Assembly (NCBI GenBank): GCA_947650285.1
Contig: CANTFL010001443.1
Coordinates: 62,001-126,000, forward strand
Length of the DNA: 64,000 nucleotides
Origin: Hyaloperonospora brassicae
Taxonomy: Eukaryota > Oomycota > Peronosporomycetes > Peronosporales > Peronosporaceae
Direction of reading: 5' to 3'
Positions 36,590 through 47,918 of the stretch are shown here, in pieces. Numbering within the stretch: position 1 is the stretch's first letter; the number at the start of each line of letters is the position of its first letter. Below the pieces are notes generated by a model that saw only the letters and a program-made list of their open reading frames with translations, searched no databases and was not told where the DNA came from. The position numbers and the translations under genes are program-made.

Positions 36590-38041
36590 ATGTCGCGCAA
36601 GGGGCTCAAGGGCAGCAGCACTATTGGTGGCAATGACGTGCTGACGATCGACCAGCTGCGCCACCAGGACGACTGGGTGCTGGACACGGAGCGGTACCGG
36701 TGTCACGTGTGCACGCGCAACTTTACGCGCTTCCGGCGAAAACACCACTGCCGAAAGGTACAGAGACGTTGATGAAGAGGGCACGGCGACCACCAAAGTA
36801 TGCTAACAAACGCCACGTTGTCGTGACTCTCGCGTTGCTCTGTGTTGATCCCATTGTAGTGTGGCGAGGTGGTGTGTGGCAACTGTACGCTGAAGAAAGA
36901 AGCAGAGCTGCCTGTCATTGGTCGCTCACTGGTTCGAGTGTGCATGTCTTGTATCCTGTCGCACGCCAACAGTCAGGCCAATCCGCAGGCGCCACCCGTC
37001 GCCCCTATGTCTGGCTCAGCTGGCGCAGCCACGTCGCCGCCCCCGCGTGATGAGCATTGGGAGGCGCAGAACTTTCATTCGCCGACGGGCAATTCCGAGG
37101 GTGACTTGTCGCACTTCTCGCGCGATTACCAGCAGCCTGAATTCGACTATCCACTGGACTTTAGCTGGGACCATCCGTGGCCCAAGCCCCCGATTGTACC
37201 ATGTGAGTCTGATCGCCTTGAAGTTCTGCGCGGGTTCGACATCATGGACACACCTAGTGAAGACGTGTTTGATATTATTTGCGACCTTGCGAGCAATGCA
37301 TTGAAGAGCCCCATCGCGGCTGTGAGTCTACTGGATGAGGATCGCGAGTGGTTTAAGGCTAGCGTTGGTCTAGCGCAGAACGAAGTGCCGCGGTCTGTGT
37401 CTTTCTGCGCGCACGCCATTATGTCAAAGGAGCCGATGGTCGTGATGGACACTTTGCTGGACAAGCGGTTCGCCAAAAATCCGCTAGTGACGGGTGCCGC
37501 AAAGATCCGGTTCTACGCCGGCGCACCGATTTGTACACCATCGGGCCATCTTCTCGGCACAGTGTTTGTGTTTGACACGCAGCCGCGCAATACGTGCGAT
37601 ATTGCGACGCTCGAGAAACTCTCGAACGTGGCGATGAAGAATCTTGAAGACCGCAAGAACGCAGTGGCCACGCCTCTTGACAACGGGGAAGCGGTGGAAG
37701 TCGTTGAAGATGACATGCATCAGGCAGAAAATATGAAGCGCACTGCTGAGCCGCTCCGGGAATCAGGATATGGAATCGCGAATCAAGTTGTGACCCAGCC
37801 GATTTCTGGCACGTCACAAGACCTTGTAGCAGCCAACACTGGCGACGGTCAGGTCACGGCAGGTCCGAAGATGGAGACAATGCTCATGGATCTGTTGTGC
37901 CGCACTACTGAAACGCAGCAGCAGTTAGCAACACAGCAGGGAGCGATGTTCCATACACTAGGTCAACACACTGCTGATATCGACAAGTTGGCGACAGCGA
38001 TGGCGCGGATGGAGGCAAAATTAGACGCGATGGTGGAATAA
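36590..38041 (+). CDS. FYVE-GAF domain protein
   Basis: Exons 36590-36757 and 36860-38041 with a 102-bp GT-AG intron give 449 aa. The FYVE zinc finger covers about residues 29-91 and keeps all PI3P-binding signatures: WVLD (WxxD), RRKHHCRK and RVCMSC; the splice falls between the basic patch and CGEVVCGNC. A Pro/Ser-rich linker leads to a GAF domain at about 174-315 (ESDRLEVLRGFDIMDTPSED, SFCAHAIM, FYAGAPICTPSGHLLGTVFV). The C-terminal 45 residues are Gln-rich and predicted to coil. FYVE should place it on PI3P membranes; the GAF ligand is unknown. FYVE-GAF combinations have been noted in oomycete genomes. The start is the only ATG before the finger in frame. Confidence 0.9.
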
Positions 38042-41000
38042 TTGGTGGGAATGGTAATGCACGCGGTGGATAGTAGCGGCGATGCGTGCGCAGCTCGAGA
38101 GCAGACAAGCGGGCGGTCGCGGCTTCATGAATGAGGTCACGAACAGGAAAAGTAAAAAGCAGCAGATTCATACATTCGCACACGCTCCTTAATCGTATTC
38201 AAATTGCTGCATTAGAGGGGGTAATGACGGACTCGGTAGGTAGAGCTGGGTAGGTAGGTAGAGCTGGTACGTAAAGCTTCTGTCATGTAGATCGATGCAC
38301 TCAAGTTTGTCATTGACGCCTTTTATTTGTTAAACTCATCTGCATTGTTGGAATAAATGAATCTTGATTCTGCGCACAAGGATTCATGACAACGTCTATT
38401 TTGCCTGCATAATTTAGACGTGACCCAATATAATGTGGCATTCCATGTCTGTCGCTTTCAAGCGCTCTCAATACGGGTATAAAACAGTAAAGCAGTAGAG
38501 CGCTTCGGTCATCAACTGTCTGTTTGCAAACAACAAGCCGGACGAGGGGCTTTTACTAATGAATATTGATTTTTAGCAAGGATCAGTCGCGCATGTATAG
38601 ACTGTTTGATCCACAAGGCAAACGTCTCAAACTAGTCTACGAAAAGACAGCAAAAGACGAAGAAAAATTAATGGCCAAACGACGACGTTGATATCGGTCA
38701 GCGTCTTTTTGGAGATATGGCCTCTCCGCGTATCAGCAAACTATCGCAGCCGAACGCTTCAGGATCACAGATCGAAACGATGATATCCAACCTGTCTTCA
38801 AAATACACGACGGCAGATGCCACTTGATACATCCAGAAGGCTCACGATAGTTATATATTAATACAGGAAAGATGGGCGGAAGTGTGCAAGGATGAACATA
38901 CTCGAGAAAAAGGAATGGACAGGTGTATCTGAACGAACGAGATTTGATCACTGTCCGATGCACACACATTTTGTTATAAAATTATAAAAGGTATGGAATT
39001 ACATTCAATATATCGTCACACATCCCAGAGTGCTGACTACCTACCAAGCCACGCCAGGGTTATTGATCGAAATTTTCTTACATAAATTTCAATTTTCACA
39101 TAGCATCAACATCGAATGTAAATTTCTTCATTCTGCGTCGAGTACTTCATTTTGCTAGCACGCCAGCTGCGCCACTTTCGCTGGCATCTATATAAGTATG
39201 TTGCATCAACCGTCAGCAGTGTAAGTGTGTGCAGGTGACCTCGCTACGAGACATTAGCATTTGCCCAGTCCATTGCTTTTGATGTATATCTTGCGCAAGC
39301 AAAATGAACATCAGCGTAAATACTAATCGAGCAATGAAAATTTATGGACATTACATGAGGAAATTGTATTCATTTAAAGGCGATGATACTCTATATTCAG
39401 AAGAGGTGAGCCGATTTTATATATGGTTAACATACATACGAAATGTTAGTGGAAAACATATTAGCTCATAATATTTTGCAACATCCTCATTTAGAGTGTG
39501 TTATAGAAATAATTACCTCTTGAGGTGCATTTGGAGTAGCCGACGACACCTTGCTCGTCGGCTGGTTCAGGACACGACTATAAGGAGGTAATTTACCGAT
39601 GACATATGCGCGCAATGAAGGATGAGCAGGATAATGTCGTTTTTTTAATAAAGCATTACTAAATTAGTCTCCTGACGACTAGTCAATAGTAATGTCTCAC
39701 CTACTGAAAGCATTTACTTTTGTTACGACCAAACAGTCCTTGTTTCATTTAACTTACGCATCACCATGCTTATAACGCATGCGAAGTTTGCAGCCCTTCT
39801 GTACCTTTTACCAAAAAAGATAGCTGACGCCCTCATCAATACAAGCGTAACGCAAGCGTGGTTATACTCAATAGCACTTCGTGGTCCGTTCAGCGACCAT
39901 AATAACATCAGACATCGGCATATGATAGCAAAAGTCTACTGTGCAAAGCGTAGCATTACTACAATTACTACGATGGAAAGTTGTGGGCATTTGCAAACGA
40001 GCGACGCAGGTGACTATCTTAATCGGATCCATCATTTTTTATAGCCGATACAGGATTCGTTCACCCATAAAACTATACAGTATACTAAACGACAGTAGAA
40101 ATCTAAAAGCCTTTCTGTAACAAACACTGCGTATCAGCATGAGCTGCTGAATGAAACGGCACGAATCATACAACCTGATGCGCAAACGTGGACTTATATG
40201 TCGGAAGTTTTAAAAACAGAAACAAAGCGATTTAGCCCTGATGCGTTGAATGTAGCGAGGTGAGCCCGTATTAGGCCATTGGAACCAAATAAGATCAACC
40301 CAAATACTATCTACTTCATCATAACCTACAATATGGTCTTCCTAAGTAAACATTGAAGAAAAATGGCATTCGAAGTAATATCAGAGCCAATTCGTGCAAT
40401 AGTGCATTAAGATTATTCTATCATCCGACTCAGACGCCAATTTTGTTGAGCACGTAGCTACATTCGGATCCTGTACTTAGTTTCCGTATATAGAAAAAAA
40501 TGGATATTTATAAAAAAAACTAAGCTTTCAAATTAATACAGTTCTTTTACTTTTATTATTCTTGTTTTAATCAAATGCTACGTCTACGTCCGCACGAACA
40601 CTCACGTGCGGTGTTGATGCATCCACCTACACTGTACTCATTGAAAGTAGCTTGTACTATGTCAGTACTTGGGGAGAGGGACAAGTATAGCATGGACCGA
40701 GAGTATGCGGACGAGGCATGTTGATGCCCGCACATCTTAAGTATTGTCAATAGATTACATGTCAAGCACAGTCCCGGTAAAAGCACATGCAGACTGGCAG
40801 CGAATTGTAAGTACCACCTCGATACATCTCGATATATATATATTCTACTGCTATACCGCTCCACCAATACATACGCGTGATCTTTAAATGAACCAGTTTC
40901 ATTCAGATGCGAGATACGTCTCGTACCGGTTCGAGGATCTTCTTTTCACGACAAGCTGTTGCGTCTTCACCTGTGTAGCTCTATAAAATTGTCTGGGCAT

Positions 41001-41870
41001 GAAATCTTTCAATCACTGTACAAGTGCACGGACACGCTGCGTACATGATGTATACGACAAATATGTATGTAGGCAAAGAAGGGATTAACATTTCATACGA
41101 TCAATACAAATTGTTGGACCCGGAAAAAAGGCATTATGATACGAGTGGAGAGAATGACAAGCAATATAAATGAGTCATAATAAACAGCATATGCAGGATA
41201 CTTCATACCTGATTGTTTAAGCGTAAATTGTTTCCCGTACAGCTAAAGTCATTGCAACACAGGGATTTGGTCAGAAGATGATATACGTCACCTCCGTATA
41301 CAGCTAATACTCGCACAACCCAACATTTGCGAAAGTTATCAGCGGGTTTTTTCGTGGTGAAGATTATGTAAATAATCATATAGGTACTTCAAGCTTACTT
41401 TGAAGATAACTTACAAATGATCGACCCTTAATTTTACATCGAATACAATTTACATACAAACCAAATTTAATCTTTTGAAGTTGCTATCAGGCTAAGACGA
41501 AGATTTTGAATCATCACCTAAACAAGCATCGTTATTTTCGGTCTTCTCCAAGAACGCTCAATTTATCTGCTGCCTGCGTCGTCCACACGGTTGTGCAATT
41601 TTTGCACATCTTCTTCAGCTCTTAGTATCATATTTTATATTGGTTTGTATTGAATTTCGTCGGTCGTGCTTTCTTTGTCATTTACCAAAGCTTTGCGTTT
41701 TCGTTGTTTACATTTCATGGTTGGAATAAACAAGTCAATACTTCAGTAAATATTTGCACCGCTTGATGTGTCGAAAACGTTGTAGGAATTGGTTACATAG
41801 TGATACGGCGAAAAACATCCACAAATTTTGACGATTCGTTGTAACGCTAAGACGACTCAATTCTAAACAA
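38042..41870. other. AT-rich gene-poor stretch
   Basis: About 3.8 kb of AT-rich sequence. Short frames (for example 39766-40044, and fragments near 38575-38690, 40150-40260 and 41048-41172) have no recognisable domain and are probably old TE debris. No RNA gene or array is seen. Confidence 0.4.
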
Positions 41871-41879
41871 GAGATCAAG

Positions 41880-42350
41880 TATGGGGCATTTATCCTCGAC
41901 GGTCGCGTGGATGCGTCAAGTCAAAACGGTCCAGTACCCTTTGTCTGCGACATGATACGTATGTAAATGGGAAAGAAAACTGTTTCCAACTGTATGACTT
42001 ATTACACGTTCCTGATGCAGATTATGGACTCTTTACTCCAGGAACGCAGTCAATCAAGAATTTTGGGTAACCATGACCCTAACAAGTATGGATTTTCAGG
42101 TCTACTATTATGAGCAACCGATTAATTGAGCTGGATATTATGATGGAATGTGGGATTTTTCGTCATATCGAGTGACTTCTTTTACGCCTATTTTGAATCG
42201 AAGGGTTTTGGATATTCAAAACAAAGTTCATGCAGAACCGAAGCGCTCAACAAGAAGCGTCTTGCCAGATTGACTGCAGTGATGGGCGTTCGTTCCCGTA
42301 GGGTGCGAGATATGAAATTCGAGAGAGGCGTCTTGGAACAAATTTGATGG
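41880..42350 (+). pseudogene. Possible Copia pol relic
   Basis: A frame reading LLHVPDADYGLFTPGTQS resembles the pre-integrase segment of Copia polyproteins. The following 65-codon frame (42150-42347) may be the GAG-pre-integrase part, but the zinc residues are not visible. Confidence 0.35.
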
Positions 42351-42549
42351 TATTTATATGTCAGTTGGTAAGTTGACATGACCACTGGTGATACAAGGGG
42401 CAGTTAATGAATGGGCATGGAATCTGGTGAATCCAGGGGCATTTGGTAAAATTTGGTGACAGTTGGTCTTTTATAGGCACAAAACAAGGTTGTACTTGTC
42501 CTGAAAGCAGTTTACAGAGTTCTGATAATAAAATCTATCGAACACAATT

Positions 42550-42945
42550 TGTAACGAGGTAAGCCCGTTACGTAAAAATTGGAATGAATGTAACAATTTT
42601 TGAATGTATTCCATTTCTATAATTTCAATTAGTACCACTCGATAAGAGGTGATGTTGATAGAATGCTTCCTTCAGGGACAAATTCTTTGGGTTCTCAACT
42701 GGCTGATTGATTTACACGGTACATCAACCAGAATAACCACCAATAGCTGCTAGACGCGCACAATGGGTGGTGAGCAAGAAACCCACATAGGGGCTCGTCG
42801 TTTAACATAGTTAGACTAAGACAACGATAGTTTATGATAATAATCATAACAATATTACATACAGTTCTACTTTTACCTTAACATAAATTGCGAGTTCTGT
42901 TTACTTTCTCGCGCTTCCTCAACGCCACGTGCACGTGACGTCGGG
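42550..42945 (+). mobile_element. Old LTR, left part, split by Gypsy B
   Basis: It begins TGTAACGAGGTAAGCCCGTTACG and contains CCACCAATAGCTGCTAGACG and GGGTGGTGAG, the layout of the family-A LTRs. It is interrupted at 42946 by Gypsy B. The matching end (CTCCGTTACA, 63681-63690) lies on the far side. Confidence 0.65.
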
Positions 42946-43476
42946 TGTAATGGGGTTACACGTCGACTGGTAGTCGACAATAGGTGTGGTACACACAAGG
43001 GATGGGATTCTCTTTATAGTAATATTAGAACACAGTATCAATTGTTGAAGACTGATGTCTGTCAACAATTGATTACGAGATATTTTAATAGGTTTATTTA
43101 GGACATAAGTGAGTAGGTTGTTTACTTTGTTCTAAGGTGTTCGTTTAGGTTAAAAGAAGAAATAAAACTCAGTTCCCATTTTGATCAACAAAAGACACGT
43201 GCCTCTCTGAGGCGTCTTGCGATCCTTAAGGAAGTAGCAACGCCTTGTTAAGGCAGCTACTCCTTGTGCACTCAGTGCGTTTGATTCTTTGAATCGTTTG
43301 GTACCCTGGAACAGGGACCGTAAGCTCTCTGAGCTTGTTGACTCTTTGAGTCGGGTCTTTGAACCAAACCTTAGCTCTCGGAGCTGTTGAGTCTTTGAGT
43401 CGGGTTCGTAGAACCGAAGTTTCTCATTGAGCGTTAAGTCTACCTCTGAATTAAGGAGCTGTGTAGCTCCACTACA
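42946..43476 (+). repeat. 5' LTR of Gypsy B (531 bp)
   Basis: It begins TGTAATGGGGTTACA and ends AGCTCCACTACA. It differs from the 3' LTR by about nine substitutions and lacks two copies of a 75-bp unit. Confidence 0.88.
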
Positions 43477-43478
43477 CT

Positions 43479-43495
43479 TGTTAGCACTTGTAGTC
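43479..43495 (+). promoter_or_regulatory. Primer-binding-site candidate of Gypsy B
   Basis: TGTTAGCACTTGTAGTC begins two bases after the LTR end and resembles the strings in the same place in elements A and C. Confidence 0.5.
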
Positions 43496-43516
43496 AATCT
43501 ATACCTGAGTCGTTAT

Positions 43517-44062
43517 GACTGATCCTCTGTGAGGATGGACAATCCACACCCGTCTCTGAGGTTCATAAGGTCGCGCTTGATAAGCTGGACACGGCCGTAT
43601 GCCCAGAATATGTTGAGTTTCTAGCCGCACAAGATCCCGATGTGCCTAATGCGCGAGTCGAAACCTTCATGATGTATGAAACGGCTATGTAAGGGAAGGT
43701 TGAAAACCAAGTAGCGTCGTCTGTGCCTACACGTTACCCAGCAATGCCACCAGAAGAGGCTAAGCCTCGTTTCCTCCGGGTGGACGTTGAACATTACTCC
43801 GGGAAGGAGGGGGAAATCTCACCCTCTGGATCCGTAAGATTAAGATGGCCATGAGCTCTGGCCTTATCTCACTTAAGTACCAGCAGATCTCGCTGGCTAT
43901 CTCCAAGCTCGGTGGAAGAGCTAGAGAGTGAGCTCTGAGGCGTAGCACATTGTAGACTTGGCGTTTCCCACATCGAATTTGCTCAAATTAAACTTTATGC
44001 TACTTTACTCGCCGCCTAACCAGGCTTATTGCGTGCGCTCACGCTTCTTGTCTACCCGTCAG
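43517..44062 (+). pseudogene. gag of Gypsy B, left half
   Basis: Segments VDVEHYSGKEGE, IKMAMSSGLISLKYQQISLA and LYSPPNQAYCVRSRFLSTRQ are capsid landmarks in several frames. The reading ends at 44062, where element A is inserted, and resumes at 56886 as GKNELTDYV. Confidence 0.75.
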
Positions 44063-44454
44063 TGTAACGGGGCACACCCTTGCGTGAACTTAACGCAAGA
44101 GCTTAGGTGCCCCGACAGACGTACACGAGGCGAACGAGGAAGCGTAGGATAGGGAAAAAGTAAAACTGTTGTAATAATATAATTAAGTCTTTTTGCTAAT
44201 GTCTCTCTGTTTGACTTAGTTTAACTATACTAATATAACTGAGTGTATGGTGAAGTCTCGTCACCACTCATTGCGCGCGTCTTGCGGCGATTGGTGGGTT
44301 GATATCATCACGATATCAACCAATGAGCAGACTCTTTGGTCGACCCTTCAATATCACCACTTCGGTGATATTGTTCAAAGAATATTCACTTAATATTCTT
44401 TGTTGTCACTTTCTTAAAAGTGACACTCTCATGCAACGGGATGCCCCGTCACAT
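44063..44454 (-). repeat. 3' LTR of Gypsy A (392 bp)
   Basis: It begins TGTAACGGGGCACACC and ends CCCCGTCACA in plus-strand reading. It carries the palindrome GGTTGATATC / GATATCAACC at 44297-44321. Confidence 0.92.
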
Positions 44455-44466
44455 CACCCCCCTTAA
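44455..44466 (-). promoter_or_regulatory. Polypurine tract of Gypsy A
   Basis: On the minus strand TTAAGGGGGGTGA directly precedes the 3' LTR, as expected for the plus-strand DNA primer. Confidence 0.75.
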
Positions 44467-44584
44467 CTGATAGTAACTGTGTGACTATCGAAAACTTGGT
44501 GGCCACCCGTTGGGCGCCATTGGGACAGGGAGCAATTGTTGAGTCAGTTCCGTTCATAACTCAACCTGACCTCGGATAGTTAAC

Positions 44585-46188
44585 ATGTCTATGCGGGGTG
44601 ACTCAAGGCACACAGAGTCTGTGCCCATGCCAGCTTCTGCGGCAGACGATTCGTCGTCTGCTGCTCGTTCTTCGCCTGCAGCAAGAGGTGCTGCAGGTGC
44701 ACGTGGTACAGCACCGCGTGCGCATGATGACCCCGATATTGAGGTCATCTACTCTGGCAAGTCAGACGTGTCTGACTCGGGCAATGCTGAAGAGGCGTCC
44801 CGATCACCGGCGACGCCTCAGTATTCGCCAAGGCCACTGCCGAACGAACGGACTCGTAAGTTGCAACACAGTAAGTTCGGCAGTGATGACGAATCTGGTG
44901 ATGAATATGTTTGCTCATCAACGCGATTAGCTCGTTCTCCTTCGCACGAGCGACTTGACATTGGTGCAAGCCATCGTCATGCTGACAACCGTGGTACCGA
45001 CAAGGGTACCACTGTGAAGCGTGATGAGCTGAAGCCGTGGCGTTTGCCTGAACACTCATCATTGGCTTGTCTCACGAGACAAGCCAACACCATCGAGTAA
45101 CCTTATTCGATGCGACTGAGCTTCAAGGCTTGGATCCCAGCGCGAGCAACTTTCGCGCTGAAGAAGATTTTTATCTCGATGTCTTCCTTAGATATCGATG
45201 GTACAACTGCAACTAAAAGCGTGACAAGGCCTCGCTTTTGGCTGCGTGGAACGCGTTCGACCAAAACGTCAAGAATTTTGGACGAGAAGGGTGGCTTAAG
45301 AAACTAAAGACGACACGCCTCAGGTTCGAAAAGCGAACGCCAACCGGTGCCAGGTACCGGTTGCATCGTTTATCAAGTGAGGCCGGCATTACATGCCTCA
45401 GTTGGGGAGACCCTTGTGCGGGTTGTGCTGACAACTCTTAACGTGCGCAGAGGGATGTGTATTCCCTCGATTCGCCCGGGGGAAGGGCACAAATCTCGGC
45501 TGAGATGCGGGACGCGATTGCAAACTTGCTATCCTTCTACAAGCGCCAAAAGCGCGTGTTTACCGATGGTCCCTCGGACCAATCGGATGAGTCTCGTCAT
45601 ACTGGAGGACGAGACCAGGAATACCCATCAACAGCTGAGAGCGAGGCTACCAGCTCTTCCAAGAGGGTGGATACCCCCACCACTGAACGAGGTAGCTCGT
45701 CCTTGATCCTGAATCGTCACAATGATTCAAGATACCCTCCACTAAGAAGCATTGAGCACCGTGAGCATCCACCAATGGATGTGGTGGAGGAGGAAAGAAC
45801 TCCTGTAGAACCCCAGGCCCACAATCTCGATTCTCACGAGATGGATCGCGCAATCGATGAATTGCGCGACGACTTGAAGCACGAGCGCGACCGGCGCTAC
45901 GCTTTGACTGACACCGTGCGGAAGAACCGCAAGAATCTCGAGGCTGATCGGGCGAGAGACCGCGCCAATTGCGCCACAGCGCAGCTTTGGGTCTAGCGGG
46001 ATGTCCGCTCCCTATTCAGCGAGCTGGCGACAGCTCGCGGGGAGATATCTCAGTTGAGTTCCGAGGTATCTTATCTGCGCGACCAGACAGATCGTTTGGA
46101 GCGCGACCGCAAGAACTTGATGGACGTTCTTGAGCGTGGGGGTTATCTTCAACGAAAGAAGAAGTCTCGTACTGACAGTACGGCCTGA
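44585..46188 (+). pseudogene. Antisense accessory reading frame of Gypsy A
   Basis: Opposite to pol, an ATG at 44585 opens a 171-codon frame with a Ser/Ala-rich N-terminus (MSMRGDSRHTESVPMPASAA). After one shift near 45097 a second frame runs to 46188 with stops at about 45217, 45439 and 45994. It carries LLAAWNAFDQNVKNFGREGW, a Cys segment (CLSWGDPCAGCADN), and a long charged coiled coil (for example ELRDDLKHERDRRYAL and LRDQTDRLERDRKNLMDVL). It begins 131 bp from the 3' LTR, fills an interval with no sense coding, and overlaps the chromodomain and integrase tail. The function is unknown; the protein family is not recognised. Confidence 0.55.
45647..45853 (-). pseudogene. Chromodomain of Gypsy A
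   Basis: On the minus strand FLVEGILNHCDDSGSRTSYL followed by VQWWGYPPSWKSW is a chromodomain of the Gypsy chromovirus type, expected to guide integration by reading histone marks. The frame is separated from the integrase by stops. Confidence 0.75.
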
Positions 46189-46749
46189 GTCGCCCCACGT
46201 AAAACGTAGGATGCGTGCGCATCTTACGTGGCAATTTGAGTGTGTATGCATTGCCTTTGCGGTGCATGACTTGAAATGGCCCGATGTATGTCGGCAGTAG
46301 TTTACTACTGCAGACACTAGTGACTGCATGTCCAGGTAAGTTTACCGCAGACAGTAGTACTAGATCATTAACCGTAAATGAAAGAACATTTGCTCTTCCA
46401 TTCTTGTCTGCGTTCCGTTTCTGGTGGTCCACCGCATTTGCGATGGAGTCCTGAACGAAACGGACTACCGCCTCTCAAGTTAGCAGGAAGTTCTCTGCTG
46501 ACTCTTTGTTTTTTCTTTCAGTGCGCTTCGTGCGCACTGCTAAGAGATTGCTCTCTTCTTCAGCGAGGTTGTCTTCTTCCTCGCTGGAAAAATCATTGAC
46601 GATGCTGAATATACCAGCATCATCATCCGAGTCAGTAATAGCGTCGCCGCTATTATTGAGGTGATTTTCTTCATCGATGTCGACCTGATCGACATCGGCA
46701 TCATACGTGACGACGTTAGCGTCGACACGTGATTAGCAAGAGCCAAAGC
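46012..46749 (-). pseudogene. Integrase C-terminal part of Gypsy A, beyond the Copia insertion
   Basis: An acidic linker (DADVDQVDIDEEN) leads to LTREAVVRFVQDSIANAVDH and an open frame with LLPTYIGPFQVMHRKGNAYT and RTHPTFYVGRLRPY (GPY/F module). It continues the core found at 51592-52241 on the other side of the Copia element. Confidence 0.75.
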
Positions 46750-46755
46750 GGTTTT

Positions 46756-47056
46756 TGTTGTAAAAGGAACGCCTCGGCATGAATTAGAAACGTACGACTA
46801 GACGATTAGTAATGCGCGACCAGACGATTAGTAATGCGCGATGTGGCGATTACTAATGCGCGACTAGACGATTAGTAATGCGCGATGTGGCGATTACTAA
46901 TGCGCGACTAGACGATTAGTAATGCGCGATATAGCGATCAGAAACATGTAGTCGAAGAATCCAGTAGGCTTAGAGTAGCAACAGACTTTGTGAAATAAGG
47001 ACCTAAATATATTCACTTTGCATTTTGCATCCAACCACTCAAGCGCAATTACAACA
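46756..47056 (+). repeat. 5' LTR of the Copia element (301 bp)
   Basis: It contains a tandem array of 22-bp GCGCGA-started units (about 46785-46932) and ends TTACAACA. It differs from the 3' LTR by a handful of substitutions and one 22-bp unit. Confidence 0.92.
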
Positions 47057-47072
47057 GGTTATGAGCCCAAGC
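47056..47072 (+). promoter_or_regulatory. Copia-type primer binding site
   Basis: GGTTATGAGCCCAAGC follows the LTR and resembles the internal initiator-tRNA-Met site used by Drosophila copia (GGTTATGGGCCCAG). The gag ATG overlaps it. Confidence 0.6.
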
Positions 47073-47918
47073 TCGTTCGACTCTGCCACCGCCGCCACCG
47101 ACTCCATCTACACAGCCATGGACTCCAGCCCCTCCCGCATCAACAAGTTCGACGGAACCAACTTCCACGCGTGGAAGTTCAAGATGCAGATGGTGCTCGA
47201 AGAAAGTGACCTATGGGAGGTTGTCAGCGGTGAAGTAAAGCTCGAGCATTGCGTGAACGCGTTGGACCAAGCGAAGTTCAAGAGGAAGTCCCGCAAGGCG
47301 ATGGCGATCATCTGCCTCGCTATGGAAGACTCTCGACTGCCGTTGGTCCGCTCGGCGAGTGGTGCGCTTGATGTCTGGTCAAAGCTAGAAGACCACTTCG
47401 AGAAGAAGAGCCTTGCGAACAAGCTCTTTCTTCGTCGTCGTTTCTTCACGGTCATGATGGAAGAAGGTGATGACGTGCTCGCGCATATCAACAAGCTCAA
47501 GACGTTGGCGAAGCAGCTCGACGCGGTCGGCACTCCGGTCAGCGAGGACGACTTGGTGATCACGCTTCTCGGCAGCCTGAGCGAGTCGTACCAGTTCCTG
47601 ATCACGGCTTTGGAATCGCGTTCCGACACCCTGACGTGGGAACTCGTGACGTCTCGGCTCCTGCATGAAGACATGAAGCGCAAGGAGCAAGGTGGCGTTG
47701 GAATCGCCGCAGGCCAAGCGTTCATGACGGGCGACAATAAGCGCAGTGCGCGGCCAGTAAAGAAGACTGGCACGTGCAACTACTGCGGCAAGATGGGTCA
47801 TTGGATCGCGAAGTGTCCCTCCCGGATCCATGACAATACGGACCGGCAGCGTCCGCAGCGTGCGAATATGGCGCAATATAAACTTCAAGTGACTTCCTGT
47901 TTGCGGTCGATAAGGTGA
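47061..47918 (+). CDS. Copia gag
   Basis: An unbroken 285-codon frame from the ATG at 47061. The capsid part reads INKFDGTNFHAWKFKMQMVL, WSKLEDHFEKKSLANKLFL and LLGSLSESYQFLITALES. A CCHC zinc knuckle is near the end (CNYCGKMGHWIAKC). The frame is open a little upstream into the LTR, but this ATG sits at the usual place. It ends at a TGA one frame away from the protease, so a shift is needed to reach pol. Confidence 0.88.
   Translation: MSPSSFDSATAATDSIYTAMDSSPSRINKFDGTNFHAWKFKMQMVLEESDLWEVVSGEVKLEHCVNALDQAKFKRKSRKAMAIICLAMEDSRLPLVRSASGALDVWSKLEDHFEKKSLANKLFLRRRFFTVMMEEGDDVLAHINKLKTLAKQLDAVGTPVSEDDLVITLLGSLSESYQFLITALESRSDTLTWELVTSRLLHEDMKRKEQGGVGIAAGQAFMTGDNKRSARPVKKTGTCNYCGKMGHWIAKCPSRIHDNTDRQRPQRANMAQYKLQVTSCLRSIR

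Noticed and set aside
46785..46932. Regular short repeats resembling a CRISPR array
   Set aside because: The units are directly tandem with no unique spacers, lie in an LTR and occur in a eukaryotic genome.
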